Positions 1 to 11,401 of a stretch of 64,000 bases of DNA are shown one piece after another. The position numbers and the translations under genes are program-made. The DNA lies in contig NZ_FNIR01000005.1 of assembly GCF_900103975.1 (NCBI RefSeq), forward strand, positions 69,934 through 133,933, written 5' to 3'. The stretch's first letter is position 1. Every line of letters begins with the position of its first letter. Below the pieces are notes generated by a model. The model saw only the letters and a program-made list of their open reading frames with translations. It was not told where the DNA came from and did no database searches. This DNA is from Klenkia soli (lineage in GTDB: Bacteria; Actinomycetota; Actinomycetes; Mycobacteriales; Geodermatophilaceae).

Positions 1-2077
1 CCCACGCGGCGTGGACAGCACCGCTGATCGCGTACGTCCCGGTCGAGGGCGAGGAGTAGATCCGACCACCCTGGAACACCTGACCGCACCCACCACCGCG
101 CATGCCGCAGATCACGTCGGTGGTCGGGTAGCCCAGCGGACCGTTCTCGTACCCCTGCGCCGTCCAGACGTCCTGGAACGCCCCGTACACCGCGTGGGTA
201 CCGGTGCTCCAGGTGCTGTACACCCGACCACCCTGGAACGCCTGACCGCAACCGCCGAGGGCCATGCCGCACGCGTAGTCGGAGACGGGGTAGCCCAGCA
301 CGCCGGTCTCACGGCGCGGACCCCAGGCCGAGAGCACCGGGTCGGCCACCACGTGGGCCCCGGAGCCCGGGGTCCAATAGATGACCCCGCCCTGGTAGTT
401 GCGACCGCAGCCGGAGCCCACCATCCCGCAGATGACACCGCTGGTCGGCGCCCGGAGCGACCCGCCCGAACCGCCGGCGCGGGCGTACGCCGCATCGATG
501 TCGGCCGCGACGTTCGCCCGGTTGCCGATCGTCACGACCCCGCCGCTCCCGGCGCGGACGGCGAAGTCCGCCCCGACGTCGACGTAGCTGCCCGCGGGCA
601 GCGCGCTCTGCTGGTCGGCGTTCCAGTTCGCCGCGGCGCTGGGGGTCCCGTCGAGGAGGACGGAGGTGGAGTTGCCGTCCCCGGTCACCCGGCGCACCAC
701 GATGCCCACGTCGAGCCGGCGGCTGTTCGACGGCGTCGACAGCCAGGCGTCCTGGCCGCTGGCCTGCCGGTACTCGATCCAGTACACCGCGCCGGCCGAG
801 TCGGTCAGCTTGACCGCGCGGGTACCGCTCGCCGCGGAGACCGGGGCCAGGGTGACCGTCGTCGGCGCGCTGGCCGGGGTGAGGGCGACCATCTCCGACG
901 CCGGGAGCAGCCCGATCCTGGCTGCCTGGGCGGTGTTCAGCGAGCCCACCTGGGCCCAGCTGAAGCCCATGACGTCGTAGTAGTCGGCGTACTGCACGGT
1001 CTGGCAGCGGCCGGTCTCCACCGTGCCGTCGCACTGGAACTGGGAGGAGTGGCCCAGCCCGAAGTTGTGGCCCAGCTCGTGCGCCATCACCGAGGTCGCG
1101 ACGTCCTTGACGTAGGCGCGGCCGCCGGTGCCGACCGACGAGCCGATGGTGCCCAGCCCGTAGGCGCAGCCCGAGGCGGTGCTGGGGACGTAGACCATGA
1201 GGTGCCGACCTGGGTCCTGCCGCCAGCCCGTCACCGAGACGGCGGTGTTCCACAGGCCCTGCGGGTCCGTGCAGTCGGCGGTGGAGCGCACCCACCCCCG
1301 GGCGCCCCAGCCGGCCTCGATGCGCACGGTGCCGCCGCTCTGCTCGTTCCAGAACGCGGCGACACCGCCGTTGACCTGGGCCACGACCTGGTCCACCGTC
1401 GTGCCGTCGGGCGAGGCACCTGCGGGCAGGACCATCACGACGGTCACGAGGTTGGTCGGGGTGGTGCCGGCGGCCGCGGTGGTCGGGTCGGTGCCGGCGG
1501 CGGCCAGCACCCTGGCCGACTGCACCTCGAGGGCGGGCGCGAGGCCCTGCTCCTGGCTCGCCTCGTCGGTGACCTCGTCGCCCACCGTGACGGCCAGGGT
1601 GGACCCGGTCGCCACCTCGGGCAGGTCGTCGGTCGGCACCCGGACGGCGTCGCCCGCGGGGGTCTCGATCCAGCTGAGCGGGGCGTCGTCGTGGGCCGCG
1701 CCCTGCTCGTGGTCGTGGTCGACCGACTCGGGGTCCGGGTAGGCCTGCACCAGCTCACCGACGACGGTGTCGCCCGCGGTGACCTCGGCCGCGTCGGTGG
1801 TCGCCGGGGCCGTGGGGTCGGCCGTGGCGTCGGCCGTGGACGAGGTCGGTGCGTCGGTCGGCAGCGCGGTCGGCGCGTCCGTGGTCGTCGGCGCCGGGCT
1901 GTCGGTGGTCGGGGTCACCCCGGTGGAGGGCTCGGACTGCGTCGTGGGCGCGGCCTCCGTCCCCGTGGGGACGGCGGTGTCGGCCTGCGCCGCGGGGGCG
2001 ACCGCGAGCGAGGCGATCACCGCGACGGAGGCGGCGAGCACCGAGCAGCGCAACCTGCGGCGACGGGCGTGGGGCAC
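1..2077 (-). CDS. Secreted metzincin zinc metalloprotease with C-terminal LGFP repeats (C-terminus beyond the window)
   Basis: Secreted zinc endopeptidase; substrate unknown. The visible 692 residues start at a GTG with AGGAG 6 nt upstream. An Arg-rich n-region and hydrophobic core end in AQA (residues 30-32), a likely Sec cleavage site. A Thr/Pro/Ala/Asp-rich low-complexity stretch follows. The catalytic signature HELGHNFGLGH is at 333-343, with Zn ligands H333, H337, H343 and E334 as general base, and a Met-turn (DVMGFSW, Met370) 27 residues later. This places it in the metzincins, nearest the gametolysin/M11-like or reprolysin-like groups. From about residue 560 there are LGFP-type repeats (GVLGYPVSD, GPLGYPTTD, repeated CGM...CGQ.FQGG), which in corynebacterial proteins anchor to the cell envelope. 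The protein runs past base 1, so its end is unseen. Protease class is well supported; the exact subfamily is not. Confidence 0.88.
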   Translation of the reverse strand, partial: MPHARRRRLRCSVLAASVAVIASLAVAPAAQADTAVPTGTEAAPTTQSEPSTGVTPTTDSPAPTTTDAPTALPTDAPTSSTADATADPTAPATTDAAEVTAGDTVVGELVQAYPDPESVDHDHEQGAAHDDAPLSWIETPAGDAVRVPTDDLPEVATGSTLAVTVGDEVTDEASQEQGLAPALEVQSARVLAAAGTDPTTAAAGTTPTNLVTVVMVLPAGASPDGTTVDQVVAQVNGGVAAFWNEQSGGTVRIEAGWGARGWVRSTADCTDPQGLWNTAVSVTGWRQDPGRHLMVYVPSTASGCAYGLGTIGSSVGTGGRAYVKDVATSVMAHELGHNFGLGHSSQFQCDGTVETGRCQTVQYADYYDVMGFSWAQVGSLNTAQAARIGLLPASEMVALTPASAPTTVTLAPVSAASGTRAVKLTDSAGAVYWIEYRQASGQDAWLSTPSNSRRLDVGIVVRRVTGDGNSTSVLLDGTPSAAANWNADQQSALPAGSYVDVGADFAVRAGSGGVVTIGNRANVAADIDAAYARAGGSGGSLRAPTSGVICGMVGSGCGRNYQGGVIYWTPGSGAHVVADPVLSAWGPRRETGVLGYPVSDYACGMALGGCGQAFQGGRVYSTWSTGTHAVYGAFQDVWTAQGYENGPLGYPTTDVICGMRGGGCGQVFQGGRIYSSPSTGTYAISGAVHAAW

Positions 2078-2188
2078 GTGGGACTCCTGAGCAGAAGGGG
2101 ATCTGCCAGGTCTTCGGCCCGGTGGCGGTGCAGCTTGAGGACATCACCCGTCCTGGGTGGTCACCTCACCCGTCCTGGTGTGCTGATC
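2078..2188. promoter_or_regulatory. Upstream region of the metalloprotease with iterated CCAGGACGGGTGA-type repeats
   Basis: The 111-nt gap between lpdA and the protease carries the protease SD. It holds two exact copies of TCACCCGTCCTGG (2144-2156 and 2166-2178). A third, two-mismatch copy (2189-2201) lies over the lpdA stop codon. The spacing is 22-23 bp, about two helical turns, so all three lie on one DNA face upstream of the protease start. They may be regulator-binding sites or a simple local tandem duplication. Confidence 0.4.
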
Positions 2189-3592
2189 TCAGTCGTCCTG
2201 GCTGTTCATCAACCGCCGGCCGGCCTCGGTGATCGACCCCGAGAGCGAGGGGTAGATGGAGAACGTCTGGGCCAGGTCGTCGACCGTGAGGCCCTTGCTG
2301 ACCGCGAGCGTGATGGGCAGCACCAGCTCCGAGGCCCCCGGGGCGACGACGACCCCGCCCACCACGACCCCGGTCGACCGACGGGCGAAGATCTTGACGA
2401 AGCCGTCGCGCAGGTCGCTCATCTTCGCCCGGGCATTGGTGGCCAGCGGCAGCTGGACGCTCTCGATGTCCGTGCCCTCGGGCAGGGTCTTCTCCTGCAC
2501 GCCGACGGTCGCGATCTCGGGATGGGTGAAGACGTTGCCGGCCACGGTCTTGAGCCGGATCGGCGACACCGCCTCACCCAGGGCGTGCCACATCGCGATG
2601 CGGCCCTGCATGGCGGCGACCGAGGCGAGCTGGAAGACCCCGGTGACGTCGCCGGCGGCGTAGATGCCCGAGACCGAGGTGCGGGAGACCCGGTCCACCA
2701 CCACGTGCCCGGACGGCGAGGTGGCGACCCCGCACTGCTCCAGGTTCAGCCCGGCGGTGTTCGGGACCGTGCCGACCGTCATGAGCGCGTGCGAACCGGT
2801 GACCACCCGGCCGTCGGTCAGCCGCACCTCGACCCCGGTCGGGGTCCGCGTGACCGACTCCGCCCGACCACGGTCGGCGATCTTGCCGCCCCGGGACTGG
2901 AAGACCTGCTCCACGACTGCGGCGGCGTCGGCGTCCTCACCGGGCAGCACCTGCTCGCGGGACGAGACGAGCGTGACCGGCACCCCGGCCTCGAGGTACC
3001 CGGAGGCGAACTCGGCGCCGGTGACGCCGGACCCGACGACCACCAGGTGCTCGGGCAGCTCCTCCAGCTCGTACACGTCGCGCCAGGACAGGATCCGCTC
3101 GCCGTCGGGCTCGGCCCCGGGCAGCACGCGCGGGTCGGCGCCGGTGGCGATGAGGACGACGTCGCACTCGATCTCCTGCTTGACCCCGCCGTCGAAGTCG
3201 CAGACCTCGACCCGGTGGGCGATCAGCCCGCGGATCTCGTCGGACAACCGCGCCTGTCCGCTCACGCAGCGCACCCCGACGCTCTCGAGCCGGGCGTGGA
3301 TGTCGGCCGACTGCGCGACGGCCAGGCCCTTGATCCGGTGGTTCACCTTGGCCAGGTCGAGGCTGACGGTGGCCAGGTCCGAGCCCTGCAGCCCGAGGAC
3401 GGCGGAGTCGCGCACCGCGGTCATGGCGCCGGCGGCGGCGATGAGGGTCTTGGACGGCACGCAGTCGGTGAGGACGCTGGCGCCGCCGAGACCGTCCCGC
3501 TCGACGACGGTGACCTCGGCACCCAGTTGGGCGGCGACCAGGGCGGCCTCGTAGCCGGCCGGTCCGCCGCCGATGATCACGATGCGGGTCAT
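2189..3592 (-). CDS. lpdA: LpdA-type NAD(P)H:quinone reductase (flavoprotein disulfide reductase family)
   Basis: 467 residues, FAD/NAD(P)-dependent, cytoplasmic. The FAD-binding GGGPAG is at 8-13, the NAD-binding VVGSGVTG near 185-192, the second FAD motif YAAGDVTG at 311-318, and the dimerisation-domain THPE near 356-359. True lipoamide dehydrogenases have a C-x4-C redox pair; here the first position is Ser39 and only C44 remains (DCVPSK 43-48). That pattern is known from M. tuberculosis LpdA (Rv3303c), which reduces quinones with NAD(P)H and does not act as E3. The ATG at 3592 has GGGAG 7 nt upstream. The gene stands apart from its neighbours (126 nt from the acyltransferase gene body plus its own leader). 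Confidence 0.9.
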   Translation of the reverse strand: MTRIVIIGGGPAGYEAALVAAQLGAEVTVVERDGLGGASVLTDCVPSKTLIAAAGAMTAVRDSAVLGLQGSDLATVSLDLAKVNHRIKGLAVAQSADIHARLESVGVRCVSGQARLSDEIRGLIAHRVEVCDFDGGVKQEIECDVVLIATGADPRVLPGAEPDGERILSWRDVYELEELPEHLVVVGSGVTGAEFASGYLEAGVPVTLVSSREQVLPGEDADAAAVVEQVFQSRGGKIADRGRAESVTRTPTGVEVRLTDGRVVTGSHALMTVGTVPNTAGLNLEQCGVATSPSGHVVVDRVSRTSVSGIYAAGDVTGVFQLASVAAMQGRIAMWHALGEAVSPIRLKTVAGNVFTHPEIATVGVQEKTLPEGTDIESVQLPLATNARAKMSDLRDGFVKIFARRSTGVVVGGVVVAPGASELVLPITLAVSKGLTVDDLAQTFSIYPSLSGSITEAGRRLMNSQDD

Positions 3593-3686
3593 GAAGGGGC
3601 TCCCGTGCGGTGCTGTGCGGTGGGTGTGCTCCCCCATCCTCCCTGGTGCCGTCTCCGGGGCGGCGCACCCACCTCGACCGGGCCGG

Positions 3687-4886
3687 TCAGTCGGCGGGGG
3701 TCCGGGCGACAGGGGTGCCGATCTGCTCGACGTGCACCGCACGCGGGGCGTGCCTGCTGCGCCGCCGACCCGCGGGACGGGCTCCGGGACCGTCGGGGGC
3801 GCCGGTCCCGGTGAGCTCGCGCTCGACGGTGCGCCGCAGCCACGGTCCCAGCGGTCGCTCGACGCAGCGGTGCACCAGGTAGGCCAGCACCAGGGCGAGC
3901 AGGACCACGACCGGGACCAGGAGGTGCGCCGGCAGCACCGGCCCGAGGTGGTGGATCGCGATCCACCCGGGGTACTCGTGCACCAGGTACAGCGGGTAGG
4001 TGAGCGCACCCAGCAGCGAGACCCACCGCCACGACACCCGCCGCAACCGGGTCAGGGTGACCGCGACGAGCGCCAGCACGCACAGGGTGAGCAGCAGCGC
4101 GATGCCCCGGCGCGAGACCGGCGCACCCGCCACGTCCTGCGACCACTGCACGTAGTAGGTCGTGGCGGTCCACAGCGCCGCCAGGTAGTTCACCCCGAGC
4201 ACGAGGGCGGTGAGCGGGGTCCAGCCGTTGCGGAACACCAGGTACACCGCGATGCCGATGCAGAAGAAGGGTGCGTACGTGGGCTCGAGCGCGGTGACGG
4301 CCCAGGACGTCCCGGTCTGCGCGGCGAGCGCGCCGAGCACCGGCCACGCGAGGCAGAGCGCCAGCACGCGGCGGGTCGTCAGCCCGACGTGGGCCAGCAC
4401 CGCGACGAGCACGTAGAACTTCAGCTCGACCCAGAGGGTCCAGAAGACGCCGTCGACATGGCCCACGCCGAAGGCGGACTGCAGCATGGTCATGTTCATC
4501 GCCACGCCGGAGAACCCCAGGTCGCGCCAGATCGGGATGGTCTGGCGGTCGACCAGCAGCACCGCAGCGATGAAGGCCACCGCGAACCAGTAGGCGGGGA
4601 ACAGCCGGCCGACACGGGAGGCCAGGAAGGACGGCACCGAGCGCCCCCAGGCGCTCATGAGGACGACGAAACCGCTGATCATGAAGAAGAGGTAGGGCCC
4701 GAACCCGCCGTAGAGGGTGAACCGGCTGACGGTCGGGAAGACGTCGCGCACGCTCTGGGACCACGCCACGCTGTCCCGGCCGGTGTAGTGGAACGCCACC
4801 ACCGCCAGCGCCGCGACGAACCGCAACCCGTCCAGCAGCGCCAGCCGGCCGCCGACCCGCTCGTGCACCACACCCGTCGTCGTCAC
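3687..4886 (-). CDS. Acyltransferase-3 (OafA/YrhL-like) integral membrane protein
   Basis: About 399 residues with about ten hydrophobic segments. It opens with LALLDGLRFVAALAVVAFHY, the usual acyltransferase-3 N-terminus with its conserved His in the first helix. Family members move acetyl or other short acyl groups across the membrane onto surface polysaccharide, lipid or peptidoglycan. The acceptor cannot be inferred here, as no glycosyltransferase genes are adjacent. The C-terminus (about 50 residues) is Arg/Pro-rich and probably cytoplasmic. I chose the GTG at 4886 because GGGGGAGAG lies just upstream; an in-frame GTG at 4901 would add five residues. Confidence 0.85.
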   Translation of the reverse strand: MTTTGVVHERVGGRLALLDGLRFVAALAVVAFHYTGRDSVAWSQSVRDVFPTVSRFTLYGGFGPYLFFMISGFVVLMSAWGRSVPSFLASRVGRLFPAYWFAVAFIAAVLLVDRQTIPIWRDLGFSGVAMNMTMLQSAFGVGHVDGVFWTLWVELKFYVLVAVLAHVGLTTRRVLALCLAWPVLGALAAQTGTSWAVTALEPTYAPFFCIGIAVYLVFRNGWTPLTALVLGVNYLAALWTATTYYVQWSQDVAGAPVSRRGIALLLTLCVLALVAVTLTRLRRVSWRWVSLLGALTYPLYLVHEYPGWIAIHHLGPVLPAHLLVPVVVLLALVLAYLVHRCVERPLGPWLRRTVERELTGTGAPDGPGARPAGRRRSRHAPRAVHVEQIGTPVARTPAD

Positions 4887-5032
4887 AGCTCTCCCCCGCA
4901 CAGCACCGCGCCCGAGGGCACCGTCGGGATGACCGTCATCGACCGACTGCGGAAAGCTACGACGTGCCGACGGTGGGCGGTGTGACGTGGCGGTCCGACA
5001 CGGGTCCGGCGGTGACTGCGGGACGCATGGGG

Positions 5033-6003
5033 TCAGGGGGTCGGGTCGGCCAGGAACGTGCTCAGCAGCTCGCGGGCGGCCAGCGCCGGGGTGAGCTCGC
5101 CGGCCAGCACCCGCCGCTCCAGCTCACCCGACGAGGCCCGGACGTCGGGGTGCTCGCGCAACCGGGCCTCGAGGCCGTCGCGGACCAGCTGCCAGGTCCA
5201 GCGCACCTGCTGGGCGTTGCGCCGCCGGACGAACTCCCCCGACGCCCGCAGCCGCTCCTCGTGCGCGACCACCTGGGCCCACACCTCGGCCAGGCCTTCG
5301 CCGGTCAGCCCGGCGCAGGTGAGCACGGGCACGTCCCAGTCCGAGGCGCCGCGCAGCATGCGGATGGCGCCGGCCAGCTCGCGGGCCGCCGTGCGGGCAT
5401 CGCCGGCGGACGGGCCGTCGGCCTTGTTGACCGCGATGACGTCGGCGATCTCCAGGATCCCCCGCTTGATGCCCTGCAACGAGTCGCCGGTCCGGGCCAG
5501 GGTGAGGAACAGGAAGGTGTCGACCATCTCGGCGACCGTGGTCTCGCTCTGCCCGACGCCGACGGTCTCGACCAGCACGACGTCGTAGCCGGCGGCCTCC
5601 ACCACCACCATCGACTCCCGGGTGGCCTGCGCGACCCCGCCCAGGGTCCCCGCCGTGGGCGAGGGCCGGATGAACGCAGCCGGGTCCACCGACAGCCGGG
5701 CCATGCGGGTCTTGTCACCCAGGATCGACCCGCCCGACCGGGCCGACGACGGGTCCACCGCGAGCACGGCCACCTTCGAGCCCTGGGCCGTCAGGTCGAC
5801 GCCGAGCTGGTCGATGAAGGTCGACTTGCCGACCCCGGGCACCCCGCTGATGCCCACGCGCCGGGCCCCGCCGGCGTGCGGCAGCAGCTCGACCAGCAGC
5901 TCCTGCGCCCGCTCCCGGTGGTCGGGCCGCCGGGACTCCACCAGCGTGATGGCCCGGGCCACCGACCTGCGGTCGGCCGCCAGGACCCCGTCCGCGAGCT
6001 CCA

Positions 6004-6004
<1 letters not shown>
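5033..6004 (-). CDS. meaB: MeaB-type methylmalonyl-CoA mutase-associated GTPase
   Basis: 323-residue G3E-family P-loop GTPase that gates adenosylcobalamin loading and protects methylmalonyl-CoA mutase. Walker A is GVPGVGKST (about 50-58), then AVDPSS, SVGVGQSE-like switch residues (VETVGVGQSE) and the guanine-specificity NKAD. The C-terminal helical region is the dimerisation arm expected for MeaB. Its ATG shares one base with the mutB stop codon (TGATG), which suggests coupled translation with the enzyme it serves. Confidence 0.95.
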
Positions 6005-8204
<2,200 letters not shown>

Positions 8205-8208
<4 letters not shown>

Positions 8209-10097
8209 GCCCGTGCTCCCAGCAGCTCGTCGAGGGTGGTGGTGAGGACGTCGACGGCGTCGCAGCCGGCGAACACGTGGCCGTCGACGCCGGGCACGTC
8301 GAGCTCCGGTTTCCCGGCGAGCCAGATGCGCTGGGCGCCGGCGGCCCGCAGCTCGGCGACGAGGTCCGCGGCGCCGGTGGCGTAGTCCCTGTCGGACCCG
8401 CAGACGCACGCGGTCGTCGTCCGGGCGTCGGTGAAGCCCTCGACGCCGGAGCCGGACGGGGTGGCCAGGCCACCGGCCTGGAACAGGTTCGAGGCGAAGG
8501 ACAGCCGGGCGGTGTGCGCGGCGGGCTTGCCGAGCGTGGCCAGGTAGACCGACGGGCGGTCGCCCGGCTCGTCGGAGCGGTCGCGCAGCTGCTCGAAGGC
8601 ATGCGCGGCACGCACCCGCGGCAACCCGCCCGGGCCCGGCGGCAGCGCCTCGCCCGCCGGACGACGCTCGGGCAGCTTCTCGGCCAGGTTCGGGAACTCG
8701 CTGACGCCGGTGATCGGGTCCCGCCGGGTGGCCAGCCGCCGCGACCGGTCCGCCCAGGCCGCAGCCACCCGCTCGGCCACCAGGCCCGACGACAGCGCGG
8801 CCGCGTACCCGCCGGCCCGCTCGATCTCGGTGAACCACTCCCAGCCGGCGTGCGCGAGCGCGTCGGTCAACGACTCGACGTACCAGGAGCCGCCGGCGGG
8901 GTCGAGCACCCGGCCCAGGTGGCTCTCCTCGAGCAGCAGTGCCTGGGTGTTGCGGGCGATGCGCCGGGCGAACGGGTCGGGCAGGCCCAGGGCGGCGTCG
9001 AAGGGCTGCACCGTGATCGCGTCGGCCCCGCCGACGCCGGCGGCGAAGCAGGCCACGGTGGTGCGCAGCATGTTCACCCAGGGGTCGCGCGCGGTGGTCA
9101 TCACCGAGGAGGTGACGGCGTGCTGGCGCATGCCGCGCCGGGCCGCGGGGACGCCGGAGGCCTCGGCCACCCGGTCCCACAACCGGCGGGCGGCCCGCAG
9201 CGTCGCGATGGTGGTGAACTGGTCGGCGGTCGCGGCGAACCGGAACTCCAGCTGCTCCGCGGCCTCGGCCACCGGCAGGCCCTGCTCGGTGAGCGCCCGC
9301 AGGTAGGCGACCCCGGCCGAGATCGCGCAGCCCAGCTCCTCGACCGCGGTGGCCCCGGCGTCGTGCACGACGGTGGCGTCGACGACGACGGACCGCAGGT
9401 CGCCGTGCTCGGCGGCCCGCCGGGCGAGCGCGCCCAGCCCGGAGAGGTCCTGCGCCTGCCCCGACGCGGCCTGCACGCCCAGCGGGTCCAGCCCGAGGTT
9501 GCCGCCGGGGGCGAGGTCGGTGCGTCCCTCGACCAGGTCGAGGAACGCCTCCGCCGCGGCGGGGCCGCCCTGCAGGGTGACCGGGGCGAGGTCGAGCAGG
9601 ACGTCGGCGAGCACCTCACCCAGCGCGTCGACCGGGGTGCCGCCCTCGCCGAGCACCAGCCAGAGCGAGGTGACGCCGTGCTCGAGGTCGGCGCCGATCG
9701 CGTCCTTCGTCGTCCCGGCATCGGGGTCGGCGTGCCGCTGCCGGACGTCCCACCCCGCCGGCGTGCTCGTGGCCGCCTGCCCGTCGGCGGCGGCCGGGGA
9801 CGGGCGGACCACCCGGGAACCGCGCACGAACGGCGGCAGGCCCGGGGCGCCGGTGCCGGGCAGCAGCGCGACGTCGGCCGCGGTGTACAGCGGCCGGACC
9901 GAGACCCCGGTGGCCACGGTGCTGCGCAGCGCCTCCTCGACCGGTTCGGGGAGCTCCTCGCGGCCGGCCTTGCGCAGCACGCCGGCGACCAGCTCGCGCC
10001 ACTGGTCGAGGGTGGGCTGCGGGAAGTCGGCGGCCAGGGCGAGGTCGTCGGGCGGCGCGACCGGCTCGGTCGCGGCCTCGGGGGTGGGGTGGCTCAT
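8205..10097 (-). CDS. mutA: Methylmalonyl-CoA mutase, small subunit
   Basis: 630 residues; non-catalytic partner of the MutAB heterodimer. It shares the mutase barrel ([24 protein letters not shown]). In the C-terminal domain the DxHxxG cobalamin motif is missing: the equivalent region reads [11 protein letters not shown]. That is normal for the small subunit, which does not bind B12. First gene of the mutA-mutB-meaB operon. The ATG is preceded by GCAGGAG at about 15 nt, a long spacing; a nearer GTG is out of frame. Confidence 0.95.
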
Positions 10098-10167
10098 CGT
10101 CGAATCACCGTTCTCCTGCTGTGTGCAACGCCGGGGTGTGCGTCGCCGCTGTGTCTACCGGACGTCA

Positions 10168-10196
10168 CCGACGGCGGCGCCCGCAGCGGCTGTCGG
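10168..10196 (-). terminator. Weak imperfect hairpin after the M20 amidohydrolase gene
   Basis: Arms CCGACGGCGGC (10168-10178) and GCGGCTGTCGG (10186-10196) pair at 9 of 11 positions with a 7-nt loop, just downstream of the stop at 10202. No T-run follows. It may separate the peptidase/ligase/amidohydrolase cassette from mutA, whose start is 104 nt downstream of that stop. I see nothing else in this gap. Confidence 0.35.
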
Positions 10197-10201
10197 GACG
10201 G

Positions 10202-11401
10202 TCACACCTGACCGGACCGGGCCGCGGCCGGCGCGTCGGCGGAGAGGGAGTGCAGCGCGGTGCGGGCCATCAACCGCACGCCCACCCCGATGGCGCGCTC
10301 GTCGACGTCGAAGGTGCCCCGGTGCAGGTCGAGGGGGTCGCCCCCGCCGTGGGTGCCCAGCCGGGCCAGGGCGATCGGCAGCCGCTCGGCGAACCAGCCG
10401 AAGTCCTCGCCGCCCATGCTCTGCGGCGACAGCACGACCCCGTCGCCGCCGACGGTCTCGAGGGCCGCCGACCGCAGCAGGGCGACCCCGCGCGGGTCGT
10501 TGACCACCGGCGGGACGCCGCGCACGTACTCGACGTCGACCGTGGCCCCGGAGTCCTCGCCGACCCGGTGCACCAGGCGCCGGACCAGCTCCTCGGACCG
10601 GTCCCAGACCGCCCGGTCGAGCACCCGCACGGTCCCGCGCAGCATCCCCGTCTGCGGGATGGCGTTGGCCGCGACACCGGCCCCCACCGCGCCCCAGACC
10701 AGGGACATCGCGGCCCGCGGGTCGACCTGCCGGCCCAGCAGGCCCGGGACCTCGGTGACCACGCGGGCGAGGGCGTGGACCAGGTCGACGGTCAGCTGGG
10801 GTCGGGCCGTGTGCCCGCCGGGACCGGTGAGGGTGACCTCGAGCCGGTCGCAGGCCGCGGTGATCGACCCGGTGCGCAGGCCCACCCGCCCGACCGGCAC
10901 CGAGGGGTCGCAGTGCAGCGCGAAGGCCCGGCTCGCGCCGTCCAGCACCCCGGCCTCGAGCACCTGCAGCGCCCCGCCGGGCACCTGCTCCTCGGCGGGC
11001 TGGAAGACCGCGCGCACGGTGCCGGGGAGGTCGCCCTGGGCGGCCAGCGCCCGGGCCACCCCGAGCAGCACGGTGGTGTGGACGTCGTGCCCGCAGGCAT
11101 GGCACATGCCGGGACGGGTGGAGGCGTACGGGACGTCCTTGAGGTCGGCCAGCGGCAGCGCGTCGATGTCGGCCCGCAGCACGGTGACCGGTCCCCCGGA
11201 CCCGACGTCGCAGATAAGCCCGGTGCCGCCGGGCAGCCGCTGCGGGGTGAGGCCCGCCCGGCGCAGCTGGCGCTCGAGGTAGGCCGTCGTCTCGTGCTCG
11301 GCGAACCCCAGCTCCGGGTGGGCGTGCAGGTGCCGGCGGGTCGCGACCAGCTCGTCGTGGTGCGCCTCCACCCAGCGGTCGACGGAGTCGGCCGCGCTCA
11401 C
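10202..11401 (-). CDS. M20D-family amidohydrolase (AmiA1/AmiB1, hippuricase-like)
   Basis: 399-residue di-zinc amidohydrolase/aminoacylase: it cleaves N-acyl amino acids or related amides. Metal-binding CHACGHDVH lies near 100, FQPAEE near 140 (Glu pair as catalytic base and ligand), and a lid domain with GGHTARP near 195. A late GGEDFGWF supplies the last metal-site residues. Its GTG overlaps the upstream ligase stop by 4 nt (GTGA). M. tuberculosis carries homologous amiA1/amiB1 between lpdA and deoD, the same neighbourhood as here. The physiological substrate is unknown. Confidence 0.9.
   Translation of the reverse strand: MSAADSVDRWVEAHHDELVATRRHLHAHPELGFAEHETTAYLERQLRRAGLTPQRLPGGTGLICDVGSGGPVTVLRADIDALPLADLKDVPYASTRPGMCHACGHDVHTTVLLGVARALAAQGDLPGTVRAVFQPAEEQVPGGALQVLEAGVLDGASRAFALHCDPSVPVGRVGLRTGSITAACDRLEVTLTGPGGHTARPQLTVDLVHALARVVTEVPGLLGRQVDPRAAMSLVWGAVGAGVAANAIPQTGMLRGTVRVLDRAVWDRSEELVRRLVHRVGEDSGATVDVEYVRGVPPVVNDPRGVALLRSAALETVGGDGVVLSPQSMGGEDFGWFAERLPIALARLGTHGGGDPLDLHRGTFDVDERAIGVGVRLMARTALHSLSADAPAAARSGQV

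Noticed and set aside
2189-3592. Calling lpdA a true dihydrolipoamide dehydrogenase
   Set aside because: The C-x4-C redox pair has Ser39 in place of the first Cys, which fits the quinone reductase subfamily.
11-3814. A 1267-codon open frame on the plus strand across the protease, lpdA and acyltransferase genes
   Set aside because: Translation is Arg/Gly/His/Val-rich with no motif; it is the antisense of three genes with clear catalytic motifs.
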